From: Campylobacteraceae bacterium
GTDB taxonomy: Bacteria; Campylobacterota; Campylobacteria; Campylobacterales; Sulfurovaceae
Assembly: GCA_027038295.1 (NCBI GenBank)
Contig: JALVXD010000151.1
Span: 1-39,669, forward strand
Reading direction: 5' to 3'
Length of the DNA: 39,669 nt
Below, piece by piece: positions 18,508-27,371 of the stretch (the first letter of the stretch is position 1; every line of letters starts with the position of its first letter). Under the pieces are notes generated by a model. It worked only from the letters and a program-made list of their open reading frames with translations. It did not search any database and had not been told where the DNA came from. The position numbers were made by a program, and so were the translations under genes.

Positions 18508-19625
18508 TGAAAAAAGTCACTCTATATTTTGAAAATGGTATGCTTTTAGAAGCAAAAAGTTTTGGAGCAGAGGGTACATCGGTAGGTGAGATTGTTTTTA
18601 ATACCTCTCTAACAGGTTACCAAGAGATAGTAACTGACCCCTCTTATGCAGGACAGTTTGTTACCTTTACTACACCAGAAATAGGTAATGTTGGGTGTAA
18701 TGAAGAAGATATGGAGAGCAAAGGTGCTTACTGTAAAGGTATTATCGTTCGTTCTTATCAAGATAGACCTTCTAACTTTAGATGCGAAGAGACGCTGGAC
18801 AGCTTGTTAAAAAAACATAATATTTTAGGTATTACAGATGTAGATACACGTTTTATTACTAAAATGTTAAGAGCTGAAGGCTCTATGGAGATGGTTGCGT
18901 CTACAGAACTTCATAGTACAGATGAACTCAAAAAGATTTTAGATGCAGCTCCTAGAATAGAAGAGATAAACTACATAGAACAAGTAAGTACCAAAGAGTC
19001 ATATATTCATAATGAAGCTCGTTACGATTCAGAAAAGTTTGAGTATGAAAAGCCAAATACTTCTAAAAAGATTATTGCTTTAGACTTTGGAGTTAAAAGA
19101 AATATTTTAAATGAGTTAACGCATGCAGGGATGGAAGTAAAAGTGGTTCCAAACTCTATGGAGGCTTCAGTGATTATCGAAAAGTTTCAAGCCAAAGAGA
19201 TAGATGGTGTATTTCTCTCCAATGGACCTGGTGACCCACTTATTTTAAAAGATGAACAAGAGAAGATTAAAAAGCTTATATCAGCAAAAATTCCTCTTTT
19301 TGGAATTTGTCTTGGTCATCAGTTACTTTCTATTGCTCATGGGTACGACACTTACAAACTAAAGTTTGGTCATCATGGTGGAAATCACCCTGTTATGAAC
19401 GAGGTAAAGAAAACGGTAGAGATTACAGCTCAAAACCACAACTATAATGTTCCCGATAATATTACAGAAGTGGCAACGGTTACCCATACTAACCTGTTTG
19501 ATAACACCATTGAGGGGTTAAAATACAATGATTCTCCAAGCATGTCAGTACAGCATCATCCAGAAGCCAGTCCTGGACCTCATGAGTCTGCTTATATATT
19601 TGAAGAGTTTAAGGGTATGTTGTAG
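18507..19625 (+). CDS. carA: Carbamoyl-phosphate synthase small (glutaminase) subunit
   Basis: The 372-residue protein has the CarA N-terminal domain (TLYFENGMLLEAKSFG, NTSLTGYQEI, GNVGCNEED) and a class I glutamine amidotransferase domain. The nucleophile is Cys268 in GICLGHQLL, and the His-Glu pair is in HHPEASPGP (His351, Glu353). It releases ammonia from glutamine and channels it to the large subunit CarB for carbamoyl phosphate, used in arginine and pyrimidine synthesis. carB is not in the window. It is the last gene of the operon. Confidence 0.96.
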   Translation: MKKVTLYFENGMLLEAKSFGAEGTSVGEIVFNTSLTGYQEIVTDPSYAGQFVTFTTPEIGNVGCNEEDMESKGAYCKGIIVRSYQDRPSNFRCEETLDSLLKKHNILGITDVDTRFITKMLRAEGSMEMVASTELHSTDELKKILDAAPRIEEINYIEQVSTKESYIHNEARYDSEKFEYEKPNTSKKIIALDFGVKRNILNELTHAGMEVKVVPNSMEASVIIEKFQAKEIDGVFLSNGPGDPLILKDEQEKIKKLISAKIPLFGICLGHQLLSIAHGYDTYKLKFGHHGGNHPVMNEVKKTVEITAQNHNYNVPDNITEVATVTHTNLFDNTIEGLKYNDSPSMSVQHHPEASPGPHESAYIFEEFKGML

Positions 19626-19645
19626 GTTTGACCATGTCAAACATT
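19622..19645 (+). repeat. Short GTAGGTTYG hairpin repeat (copy 3) after carA
   Basis: GTAGGTTTGAC-CAT-GTCAAAC, followed by ATTGAAT, starts at the carA stop codon. GTTTGAC (19626-19632) and GTCAAAC (19636-19642) form a perfect 7-bp stem with a 3-base loop. There is no T tail. It lies in the 23-base gap to the convergent histidine kinase gene. Confidence 0.55.
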
Positions 19646-19648
19646 GAA

Positions 19649-20734
19649 TTACGGAAAAGTAAGCACAAAGGTTGACCCTTTGTCTACTTTGCTAGAGACT
19701 TCTATTTTTATATTTAACTCATCACAGAGCTTTTTGACAATATGCAATCCAATTCCTAACCCTCTCTCATGCTCTTTATAAAATCTATCAAATATTTTCT
19801 TTGCGTGTTTAATACCTTTTCCTGTATCAGAGATAATGAGTTTATTCTCTTTTATTTTAATTTGTACATTTCCTTTTTCTCTATTGTATTTAGCAGCATT
19901 TATAAGAAGATTATCTAAGATTCGATTTATAGAGGCTTCATTACTATTTATCCATAGTGGATTGCCTATAATGGTAAATGTTAGTGTTGGATAAAGATTT
20001 TTTAGGGGGTCAATTCTCTCTTTTATTATCGTTAATAATTCAATTTTTTTGTTTTGTGTGGGGTTTTGTTTGAGATAACTTTTTAGATTTTCTTGTAGAG
20101 ATAAGATAGTATTTAAGGACTGTTCAATTCGATTAATTTTATCATAGCTCTCTTTGCTTTTAGGCAGAGTTTTGACATTGAGCAACAGTGAGCTAATAGG
20201 AGTATTAAAGTCATGTAGAATATCTTTAATAAATTCTTGAGTCAATTTAAAAGCATGGCGTAACGGTGCAAGAGAGTAAAAGGAGAAGAGTAAGGTTAAA
20301 AGTAGTACGCCTAAGGATGAAAAGAGAAATTCGATTGTTCGATTCTTTTTGAATATTGCAGTTTTTTCTTGATAGAGTGATGGAGTATAACTTATTTTGA
20401 GGTATAGGTCTGATATTGTCGGAATAGGATAGTATTGATAAAATAGATTATTTTTTTTATAAATAATATTTGGTTTTTTATTGTGTTTTTTTAAAAAATC
20501 ATTTGTATAGGTATTTTTTTCTTTATTAAAAAACTCAATAGTATAATCCAAACAAGCGTATTGTGCATCATCGGTGTTGAAGTTACAGATATTCATGTTG
20601 TAAGCAATGGTTTGTTCTAAGTTTTTAACTTCATTTTGATATTCATTGTAAAATATAATACCTGTTAGCAGTTCCAAAGTTATAAAAAATGGTATAAAGT
20701 TTCTAAGAAGTGATTTTATCTCAACTTGATTCAA
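19649..20734 (-). CDS. Membrane sensor histidine kinase
   Basis: The 361-residue kinase has two membrane segments (about 12-30 and 135-154) enclosing a periplasmic sensing region of about 105 residues with two Cys (50, 61). The dimerisation helix carries the phosphorylated His174 in LHDFNTPISS. The ATP-binding domain has the N box around Asn275/Asn279, G1 DTGKGI (303-308) and G2 GLGIGL (325-330). The E/D-F-N-T-P form of the H box is seen in small Campylobacterota kinases. There is no HAMP domain of normal length. The gene start overlaps the regulator's end by 14 bases. The signal is unknown; the two periplasmic Cys and the small secreted protein upstream are clues only. Confidence 0.93.
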   Translation of the reverse strand: MNQVEIKSLLRNFIPFFITLELLTGIIFYNEYQNEVKNLEQTIAYNMNICNFNTDDAQYACLDYTIEFFNKEKNTYTNDFLKKHNKKPNIIYKKNNLFYQYYPIPTISDLYLKISYTPSLYQEKTAIFKKNRTIEFLFSSLGVLLLTLLFSFYSLAPLRHAFKLTQEFIKDILHDFNTPISSLLLNVKTLPKSKESYDKINRIEQSLNTILSLQENLKSYLKQNPTQNKKIELLTIIKERIDPLKNLYPTLTFTIIGNPLWINSNEASINRILDNLLINAAKYNREKGNVQIKIKENKLIISDTGKGIKHAKKIFDRFYKEHERGLGIGLHIVKKLCDELNIKIEVSSKVDKGSTFVLTFP

Positions 20735-21350
20735 GGGTGTATCCTACTCCTCTAATATTTTTAATATCAATATTAAGTTGAGTTTTGAGCTTAGTAATGG
20801 CAACTCTTAGAGCATTATCACTATGGTATTCAGTAGCTTCTAAAATATCATCTTTTGCTACAACTTTATCAATATTTTTAAATAGTATGTCTATCAGTTT
20901 AAATTTTGGATAACTAAGATAAACCTTTTTTTCTCCATTATATATGTCTCCAGAGAGAGTGTTATAACATATGTTTTTATAGCAAATAACCATTTTTTTA
21001 GATAATTTTGCATTGAGTCTAACAAGTAACTCTTCAGGCATAAATGGCTTTTTTATGTAATCTTCTGCCCCAACTTCAAAACCTTTAGTAATGGTTTCTA
21101 TATCTTGGTTGGCAGAGATAAATATAGCAGGAGTTTGGTCATCTGCTTCTTTAAGACTTTTTAGTAAGTCAATACCATTTATATCTGGAAGGTTAATATC
21201 GAAGAGATATATATCATAGTTATTGCTAAAAGTCATATTCATGGCTTCTTCACCATTGTCTACAGTCGTTACTTTAAACCCATGTTGAATTAAAATTTCA
21301 TACAGTGTTTGTGATAAAACTTTGTCATCTTCCAATAATAGTACTTTCAT
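20721..21350 (-). CDS. OmpR/PhoB-family response regulator
   Basis: The 209-residue protein has a receiver domain (1-115) with the acidic pair in LLLEDDK, phosphoryl-acceptor Asp51 in LFDINLPDINGI, Ser79 and Lys101 in KKPF. A winged-helix DNA-binding domain of the OmpR type (about 130-209) ends in IRGVGYTLE. It should receive phosphate from the histidine kinase encoded downstream and control genes, perhaps including its own operon. AAGGGG precedes the ATG. The linker is short, giving a protein slightly under the usual 220-230 residues. Confidence 0.95.
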   Translation of the reverse strand: MKVLLLEDDKVLSQTLYEILIQHGFKVTTVDNGEEAMNMTFSNNYDIYLFDINLPDINGIDLLKSLKEADDQTPAIFISANQDIETITKGFEVGAEDYIKKPFMPEELLVRLNAKLSKKMVICYKNICYNTLSGDIYNGEKKVYLSYPKFKLIDILFKNIDKVVAKDDILEATEYHSDNALRVAITKLKTQLNIDIKNIRGVGYTLESS

Positions 21351-21396
21351 AAAACCCCTTATATATTATATCATAATAATAAAAAATATAAAATAA

Positions 21397-21621
21397 CTAT
21401 CCATTTATATAGTTTTCTCTATGAGCTTTAGAAATTTTCTTTTTAATTAACTTTTCAATCTCTTCTCTCTCTTGAGATGATACAAATTTTGCTTTTTCAA
21501 TTAAACTCTTTATATCCATAGATTCTAATGAAGTTGAATTAGATTCCACTTCAAGTTCATCAGCTGTAGATAATATTGGTAATAGTAGTAGACTTATAAA
21601 TATAATAATTTTTAGTTGCAT
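21397..21621 (-). CDS. Small secreted protein upstream of the two-component system
   Basis: A 74-residue protein with a signal peptide (MQLKIIIFISLLLLPILSTA) and a mature part of about 54 residues. The mature part is acidic at first (DELEVESNSTSLESMD) and then a basic amphipathic helix (AKFVSSQEREEIEKLIKKKISKAH). It lies 46 bases before the response-regulator gene on the same strand, and AAAGGA precedes its ATG. A periplasmic accessory, a target of the regulator or a signal protein would all fit; none can be shown here. I do not recognise a family. Confidence 0.65.
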   Translation of the reverse strand: MQLKIIIFISLLLLPILSTADELEVESNSTSLESMDIKSLIEKAKFVSSQEREEIEKLIKKKISKAHRENYING

Positions 21622-21652
21622 AAGATATCCTTTAATAATTTATTACTTCACT

Positions 21653-21658
21653 ATTATA
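21653..21658 (-). promoter_or_regulatory. Probable -10 box of the small protein / two-component operon
   Basis: Read leftward this is TATAAT, about 32 bases before the ATG of the small secreted protein, giving a short leader. No -35 box is evident. Confidence 0.5.
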
Positions 21659-21779
21659 GTTTAAATTTGTTTTAAAATGTGTAAAAATTTGAATGTAGAT
21701 AAAATCTTTTAGTTCAATATATTATAAAATGGATAAAAGGGATTAGATTAAATAAGTATAAAAAATAAGATTGTGAGAA

Positions 21780-21827
21780 ATGGATAAGGTTGCTAAAAAT
21801 GGATAAGGTTGCTAAAAATGGATAAAA
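21780..21827. repeat. Tandem 19-bp repeat, 2.5 copies
   Basis: ATGGATAAGGTTGCTAAAA occurs at 21780-21798 and again exactly at 21799-21817, followed by a partial copy ATGGATAAAA. A related ATGGATAAAA occurs about 50 bases to the left. The repeats lie about 125-175 bases upstream of the proposed -10 box of the two-component operon, in a 281-base stretch (21622-21902) that otherwise holds no gene. Confidence 0.8.
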
Positions 21828-21848
21828 CTTTTTAGTATGGAGGGGGGT

Positions 21849-21884
21849 AGTCTGTTTAGAAATTATAGAAATTGAAAACAGACT
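21849..21884. repeat. Inverted repeat downstream of a small gene
   Basis: AGTCTGTTT (21849-21857) and AAACAGACT (21876-21884) can form a 9-bp stem with an 18-base loop. It lies just after the leftward gene ending at 21903. A G-run flanks it, but there is no T tail. Confidence 0.4.
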
Positions 21885-21902
21885 TAGTAGGTATAAATTA
21901 CA

Positions 21903-22109
21903 TTATTGCATTGTTTGAGGGTAGTTATTTAGATGATTAAAATTGCTGACATCTTCAAAGATTTCATCATACCCTAATTCTAGTAGTAGTTCATTAACCT
22001 CTTCGGCATCAAATCCATGAGCATTTACATAGCGAACAATACTCTGCGTAACATCGCTGTCAACATAGTTTTGACGTAGCTCTAACTCAATTTTTATATT
22101 TTCTGACAT
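21903..22109 (-). CDS. Small hypothetical protein, 68 aa
   Basis: An acidic, probably helical soluble protein: two amphipathic helices are suggested by TQSIVRYVNAHGFDAEEVNELLLELGYDEIF. I do not recognise it. AAGGAA lies 8 bases before the ATG, which supports it as a real gene. It is transcribed leftward, apart from the two-component operon by about 280 bases, and divergent from the NlpC/P60 gene. Confidence 0.6.
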   Translation of the reverse strand: MSENIKIELELRQNYVDSDVTQSIVRYVNAHGFDAEEVNELLLELGYDEIFEDVSNFNHLNNYPQTMQ

Positions 22110-22308
22110 GGTGAAATTCCTTGTTGTTTTTAGTTATCAAAATTCTTCTGATAATGTTAGTTTACTATAAAAGTGTTATTGGAGTATTATTCAATTTTTT
22201 CTTAAATAAAAAATAATATTTTATTTTTTATTGTTTATTTAACATTTTTTCACTATTATGATTAATTGATTTTTATTTTATATTGTTTATAAAGAAAGGA
22301 AATCTAAA

Positions 22309-23064
22309 ATGAATTTAATGAAAAATAGTTTATTAATTATTATAATTATTGAGAGTCTGGTCATGTTACAACTTTTATTTTTTGATAAAAGGGTTAATCT
22401 TAATATACTGAAGAACAATTTATTGCCTAGTGTTAAAGGTGTGAAACCTGAAGTAAAGAAGCCTATGCTAACTCTAAAGAAAACACATCTACCTACAATT
22501 GAGGAAGAGAAAGAGCTTCAGAAATTTATAGTAGAGACAAAAAGACAATTTAACAGTTTTATGTCAGAAGAAAGTGACTTAGACTTTTTATACAGTAAAG
22601 AGAGTTATCTAAAAATGACAGAAGCTATAGAGGTTTATGCTAAAAAATTTTTAAATGCACCTTATGTATGGGGTGCCATAGGACCAGACAAATTTGATTG
22701 TTCAGGTTTTACTAAAAAAATTTATAGTAAATCTGGTATAACCATTCCTCGTCACTCCAGTCATCAAGCTAAAGTCGGAAAGTATGTTAAATATGAAGAT
22801 TTAGAGCGAGGAGATATGGTCTTTTTTGATACAAACCATAAATTGACAGGTAAAGTTAATCATGTGGGTATCTATTTAGAAGATGGAAAGTTCATTCATG
22901 CAAGTTCTGGAAATAAAAAAGTAGTGATTACAAACTTTAATGAGAAGAAATTTTATAAAAATAGATTTCTTTGGGGACGACGTGTTATCGAACCTAAGGT
23001 ATTAGATATCGTACCAACTTTTTCAATAGATGGTATAAAGTATTTTTTTAGTTTAATAACTTGA
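22309..23064 (+). CDS. NlpC/P60-family cell-wall hydrolase
   Basis: The 251-residue protein starts with a hydrophobic segment (about 6-26) acting as a signal anchor or uncleaved signal. It has a linker rich in Lys and Pro and an NlpC/P60 domain (about 105-230). The catalytic triad is visible as Cys131 in DKFDCSGF, His185 in VNHVGIY and His197 in FIHASS, with the PRHSSHQAKVG substrate-loop motif. Such enzymes cut the peptide part of peptidoglycan, often between D-Glu and diaminopimelate. AAAGGAAA precedes the ATG. The 3' end overlaps the convergent gene by 12 bases. Confidence 0.9.
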   Translation: MNLMKNSLLIIIIIESLVMLQLLFFDKRVNLNILKNNLLPSVKGVKPEVKKPMLTLKKTHLPTIEEEKELQKFIVETKRQFNSFMSEESDLDFLYSKESYLKMTEAIEVYAKKFLNAPYVWGAIGPDKFDCSGFTKKIYSKSGITIPRHSSHQAKVGKYVKYEDLERGDMVFFDTNHKLTGKVNHVGIYLEDGKFIHASSGNKKVVITNFNEKKFYKNRFLWGRRVIEPKVLDIVPTFSIDGIKYFFSLIT

Positions 23065-23478
23065 TACTAAAAAAGAAGTAGGGTTTGAAATCTTTTCATC
23101 AAACTCCTCTTTTGTAATAAGCGTACCTACATATTCATCGTGAGCTTCTCTCATATAGTTTATAAAGCTATTTTTAAATTTTCCATTATCTTCAACTCTA
23201 TCATTAAAAAAATCTTCCATAATTTGCATATTTGGCGAGTATGAGAGCATCTCTTCATTTAAGGGGGAGTTCAACCAAATTGCCAACTTATCATCATCTG
23301 AAATTTTATCAAAAATTAAAATATCATTACCCACCACATCTAACGCGTTATATTTACTTGTAGCATAACTTTGGGAATTTATTATCATCGTTGTATTATA
23401 TGTTGCTGATGTATCATACTCTATATCTATCCAAAACATAATTAGGACAGATTCTAATAAAATAATAAAATACATCAT
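23053..23478 (-). CDS. Hypothetical protein, 141 aa
   Basis: The protein has a hydrophobic start (MMYFIILLESVLIMFWID) and a soluble acidic rest with no known motif. The start is uncertain: a second ATG 13 codons in would remove the hydrophobic part, but neither has a strong ribosome binding site. It overlaps the convergent NlpC/P60 gene by 12 bases at its end. The mature part has helical DEKISNPTSF-like and beta-like segments. No family is recognised. Confidence 0.5.
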   Translation of the reverse strand: MMYFIILLESVLIMFWIDIEYDTSATYNTTMIINSQSYATSKYNALDVVGNDILIFDKISDDDKLAIWLNSPLNEEMLSYSPNMQIMEDFFNDRVEDNGKFKNSFINYMREAHDEYVGTLITKEEFDEKISNPTSFLVSSY

Positions 23479-23531
23479 GTAAAATTCTTTTTTAAGTTTT
23501 AATTAATATATTCTATCATTTTTCTACTTAA

Positions 23532-24572
23532 TTATTTGGTTGAAGCATAAAGAGTATCTTCTATTTCATTCTTATACTGTTTAGTATAATTGGCTTTTAT
23601 TTTCTCTGCTAGTTGATGTACAGCCATGGCATAGTAGTCACTATGATTATAGCGTGTAATGACATAAAAATTATCTGTTCCATACCACAGTTCATCATAC
23701 TTCTCTTTTTCTAATTTAATAAGTCTAACGCTCTTTTTGTAAGGAAAATACCTTCTAGGTTTAATGCCCTTTAAATCTTTTCTATTATATTTGTATGCAT
23801 AACCCGTTTTTAGTCCATAAAACCTATTGCCTTCATAGGAGACACGTATTCCTACAGGTTCATCTTTTTTCCAGCCATTTTTTTTAAAATAGTTGGCTAC
23901 AGAACCAATGGCATCAATGGGTTGGCTAATACGTATTTTCCCATCATGGTTAAAGTCAACGGCTAATGTTTTATAGTTGCTTGGCATAAACTGTGCTAAT
24001 CCAATTGCTCCGTACTTTGAACCCTTTATAGCTCTTGGTTCGACTTGTTCACGGTAACACATGCGTAGAAATTCTTGAAGTTCATGTTTATAAAATTTTT
24101 TACGTTTGCCATCTTTTTGAAAAGCAAGATGAGTTAAACTGTCAAAAACATAAAAAACTCCACGGTTTTTTCCATAGTGACTCTCTATACCGATAATTGC
24201 AGTAATGTATTCGGGAGGTACCCCATATTTTTTATAAGCTTTTTGAAGCGTTTTATTATGTTCAGTCATAAATTTAACACCCAAGGCTGTTTGATTATTT
24301 TCGAGATGAACACGAGAAAAAATATCCCAACTTCCTTGAGGTCGATACTCTTCAGAAAGTGGTTTTACTATTTTTTTTGTTATTGTATGAGGAACTTGTG
24401 GGTCTTTTCGTACTTGTTTAAAGAGTTTATATAAGTACTCTTTATTATAGTTGAAATTATTATGCATCTGTTCAATAAATGCTTTGGTTTCGTTATTTTC
24501 TGTATAATCTTGAGCATGTAATGGAATAAGATACAATAGTAAAAAAAATATAAATAATTTTACTTGTTTCAT
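23532..24572 (-). CDS. mltB: Membrane-bound lytic murein transglycosylase B-like
   Basis: The 346-residue protein has a signal peptide (residues 1-20, ending LHA) without a lipobox, then the SLT_2/MltB catalytic domain. The catalytic Glu130 is in GIESHYG; YGAIGLAQFMPSNY and the GSVANYFKKNGWK segment near the C-terminal third are typical of MltB. It cleaves the glycan strand of peptidoglycan, forming 1,6-anhydro-muramic acid. The lack of a lipobox suggests a soluble periplasmic form. AAGGAGT stands before the ATG and a TATAAT lies about 30 bases upstream. Confidence 0.92.
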   Translation of the reverse strand: MKQVKLFIFFLLLYLIPLHAQDYTENNETKAFIEQMHNNFNYNKEYLYKLFKQVRKDPQVPHTITKKIVKPLSEEYRPQGSWDIFSRVHLENNQTALGVKFMTEHNKTLQKAYKKYGVPPEYITAIIGIESHYGKNRGVFYVFDSLTHLAFQKDGKRKKFYKHELQEFLRMCYREQVEPRAIKGSKYGAIGLAQFMPSNYKTLAVDFNHDGKIRISQPIDAIGSVANYFKKNGWKKDEPVGIRVSYEGNRFYGLKTGYAYKYNRKDLKGIKPRRYFPYKKSVRLIKLEKEKYDELWYGTDNFYVITRYNHSDYYAMAVHQLAEKIKANYTKQYKNEIEDTLYASTK

Positions 24573-24598
24573 TTTTGACTCCTTAATGTAATCTTTCT

Positions 24599-24604
24599 AT
24601 TATA
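24599..24604 (-). promoter_or_regulatory. Probable -10 box of mltB, flanked by inverted repeat
   Basis: Leftward TATAAT between the arms of an inverted repeat, AAGGAGT (24607-24613) and ACTCCTT (24578-24584). The downstream arm is the mltB ribosome binding site. Confidence 0.45.
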
Positions 24605-24664
24605 TCAAGGAGTTCTTGTTTAAAAATATTTTTTATTATTAAATAATATTTTTAAGGTTTAAAA

Positions 24665-26005
24665 TTATTTTTTTATTCCTAAGGTAGGTCGTTTATCATC
24701 TGCTAGTTGAGAAAACTCAGAATTTTCAGAACTGTTACATAGCACAGGTAAACTATTGATATTGTTTGTTTCATTTATGTCAAAAAGGACACCAAATAAC
24801 TCATCATCAAATCGGGCAAATGAACCAATGCTCTTCTCATAAACATCATCTTCGTTAAGTGAACCGTTATAGTCAGAAGGAAGAATTTCACAGTAGGTAT
24901 ATTGTGGAAAGTTTTCACTTTGGGTAAAGGTTAACTCTAAAGGCTCTTGAAAATCAACGTCTACATCTTCTGGAAAACTATCATCATCAAAGGTCTCTAC
25001 AAATCCCTTTATCTCATCAAAGTTTCTCCATGTGTCTGGCTCATCCATATTACATGTATCATCAGTATGACAGAATGAAGATTTAAGTAGTTTTCCAGTA
25101 GCATCAAAGGTCTCTTTTTCTGCATAATCGCTATTAAAGTAGCTTCCTTTTGAAACTAAGTATCCCCCATTATCCCCAACAACTCCTTGAGAGTTAAAGG
25201 TATCACTTTTTTCACCCATTTTGGAAGTACCAGTTGTCTCTACATTAACTGTATGATTAGCATCATTTTTGTCATCTAATTTTAATGTGAAGTTTCCTTG
25301 TATATCTGTATCTGAGAAGCTATCTGTTATAACCATCTTCGATGAATTGTCTTCAGCTTTATCATAACGTAACTGCATACTGTAGGTTTGATTCTCAAAT
25401 TTAGCATCAGAAAAAGTCTCTATGTGATTTTCATCTGTTGACCACTTTACTGTCTCTAAATCTTTCTCAATACCTACTTGACCCATAGTAAGCAGGGTAG
25501 GTTTTAAATCAAGCACAACAACTTGTTGATACTTTTTACTCTCATCTTGTTTGGTATAGAGTATCTCTCCCATAGAGAGAGTTTGACCCTCCACTGTTAG
25601 CGTAATCTCATCAGCAGGGATGGTACATTTTACATTTTGGGCTGTATCGGTACAGGCTTTAACTATATCGGGCATCATTGAGTTTAGATAGTGCATGTTC
25701 TTTTTTACACTATTTATTGTCTCTTCTGCTTGAGAAATAGTGCTTGTTAATTGTTGATATCCAAAACTTTGAACATTTGTATTTTCAAGAGAATCATCAT
25801 TAGAAATTTTTTCTGTATTTACATTAGTAGTTCGTTTGTTTTTCAGTGCATCAGGAATATCAATAGATATTTTTTGAGGAACCGAAACAGCATCTTTATT
25901 GTCTTGTGAAGAGTTATTGTCACTGTTTCCTCCTCCACCACAGGCTGTAAAAAGAAGAATTGAAGCCACCATAGAGAGTGGCAGAAGTTTTTTTGTTATA
26001 CTCAT
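24665..26005 (-). CDS. Large lipoprotein of unknown function, 446 aa
   Basis: A lipoprotein signal is clear: hydrophobic helix, then LFTAC with Cys22, followed by GGGG and an Asn/Ser/Asp-rich linker. The mature part is acidic. Residues about 130-320 alternate in a pattern of beta strands (ITLTVEGQTLSMGEILY, YSMQLRYDKAEDN, GNFTLKLDD), like a beta-sheet barrel or sandwich for surface display. Cys pairs near 310-320 (CHTDDTC) and late in the protein may form disulfides. I do not recognise the family. It lies 58 bases downstream of purT on the same strand and may be expressed separately. Confidence 0.7.
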   Translation of the reverse strand: MSITKKLLPLSMVASILLFTACGGGGNSDNNSSQDNKDAVSVPQKISIDIPDALKNKRTTNVNTEKISNDDSLENTNVQSFGYQQLTSTISQAEETINSVKKNMHYLNSMMPDIVKACTDTAQNVKCTIPADEITLTVEGQTLSMGEILYTKQDESKKYQQVVVLDLKPTLLTMGQVGIEKDLETVKWSTDENHIETFSDAKFENQTYSMQLRYDKAEDNSSKMVITDSFSDTDIQGNFTLKLDDKNDANHTVNVETTGTSKMGEKSDTFNSQGVVGDNGGYLVSKGSYFNSDYAEKETFDATGKLLKSSFCHTDDTCNMDEPDTWRNFDEIKGFVETFDDDSFPEDVDVDFQEPLELTFTQSENFPQYTYCEILPSDYNGSLNEDDVYEKSIGSFARFDDELFGVLFDINETNNINSLPVLCNSSENSEFSQLADDKRPTLGIKK

Positions 26006-26063
26006 TGTAATCCTTTGAAATTATTTTATAACAAGTATAACAAATAAATTTAAAAATATAACT

Positions 26064-27230
26064 TTAGCTATCTTTAATAATTGAGGCTATCTCCAAAGCC
26101 TTACTTTTTGCTACTTCTACATCATCGTCTAAAACCAAACTCACAGCCATCCGACGACCTACATGACTTTCAGGTTTTCCAAATACTCTTACATAAGATT
26201 TATCACTAAAAGCAGAGTCTGGAATCTCTAATACTGGGTTTTTACTTTCGTTTTTAGCTTTGTAGGCTCCACAAGCACCCGAACCATAGGTTGTGTAATC
26301 AAGAGGAAGACCAAGAACAGCTCTTATATGTAGTGCAAACTGGCTTTGACTCTGTGTAATAAGTGTTACCATACCTGTGTCATGAGGTCTAGGGCTAAGT
26401 TCTGAAAAGTAAACCTCTTCACCTTTTACAAAGAACTCTACACCAAAGATTCCACGACCACCAAGACCATCTGTTACAGCTTTAGCTATATCTTTTGCTT
26501 TTTGTAAAGCTTTATCACTCATTTGCATAGGTTGCCAAGACAAAATAAAGTCACCATCTTTTTGTACATGACCAATTGGGTTACAAAAGACAGTTCCAGT
26601 CTCATTTCTTACTGTGAGTAGGGTAATCTCATAATCAAAAGGAATAAACTCTTCTACTATAAGCTCAGAAGCATCTCCACGAGCCTCTTTAGCTATCTCC
26701 CAAGAGTTCTCGATATCATCAGCAGTTTTGGCAATACTTTGACCATGACCTGAAGAACTCATAACAGGTTTAATGACACACGGAAAACCTATCTCTTCTC
26801 CTGCTTCTTTTAGTTCATCAAGCGTTTTAACAAATTTATAATTGGATGTTTTTAGCCCCAACTCTTCGGAAGCAAAAAGACGAATATTTTTACGGTTCAT
26901 GGTTTTATTAACTGCTTCTGCATTGGGAATAACATGAAAACCTCTCTTTTCTGCTTCAAATAAAGCAGAGATAGAGATTGCTTCAACTTCTGGTAAGATA
27001 TATGTAGGTTTCTCTTTTTCTATTATTTCAAGAACAGCTGATTCATCTTGCATGTCTATAGCATATGAACGATTAGCAACTAAGTGAGCAGGTGCATTTT
27101 CATATTTGTCAATAGCTATAACTTCTACGCCTAGTCTCTGGGCTTCTATAGCAACTTCTTTTCCAAGCTCTCCCGAGCCTAAAAGCATAATCTTAATAGC
27201 ATCTTGTTGTAGTGGTGTTGTGAATGTCAT
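26064..27230 (-). CDS. purT: Formate-dependent GAR transformylase (PurT)
   Basis: The 388-residue protein is an ATP-grasp enzyme with all PurT parts: an N-terminal Rossmann-like domain ([21 protein letters not shown]), EVEAI as substrate loop, the central ATP-grasp ([42 protein letters not shown]), [13 protein letters not shown], and a C-terminal small domain. It makes formylglycinamide ribonucleotide from GAR, formate and ATP, the folate-independent form of the third step of purine synthesis. Its length matches E. coli PurT (392). It is divergent from the unknown gene at 27372. Confidence 0.96.
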   Translation of the reverse strand: MTFTTPLQQDAIKIMLLGSGELGKEVAIEAQRLGVEVIAIDKYENAPAHLVANRSYAIDMQDESAVLEIIEKEKPTYILPEVEAISISALFEAEKRGFHVIPNAEAVNKTMNRKNIRLFASEELGLKTSNYKFVKTLDELKEAGEEIGFPCVIKPVMSSSGHGQSIAKTADDIENSWEIAKEARGDASELIVEEFIPFDYEITLLTVRNETGTVFCNPIGHVQKDGDFILSWQPMQMSDKALQKAKDIAKAVTDGLGGRGIFGVEFFVKGEEVYFSELSPRPHDTGMVTLITQSQSQFALHIRAVLGLPLDYTTYGSGACGAYKAKNESKNPVLEIPDSAFSDKSYVRVFGKPESHVGRRMAVSLVLDDDVEVAKSKALEIASIIKDS

Positions 27231-27371
27231 GGGGGAAAATCCTTGATATAAAATATTATTCGTATTTTATCAAAAATATGATTCATTTAAATATTTTATT
27301 TCAAAATTAAATTAACTTTAAAATAATAAATAATATAATAAATTAATATTTAACATATAAGGAGTTTAATT

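Noticed and set aside
21780-21830. Short CRISPR array
   Set aside because: The copies are directly adjacent with no spacers, only about 2.5 copies exist, and no cas genes are near.
24578-24613. Hairpin that would hide the mltB ribosome binding site (AAGGAGT with ACTCCTT)
   Set aside because: The probable -10 box lies between the two arms, so the upstream arm would not be in the transcript. It could still be an operator.
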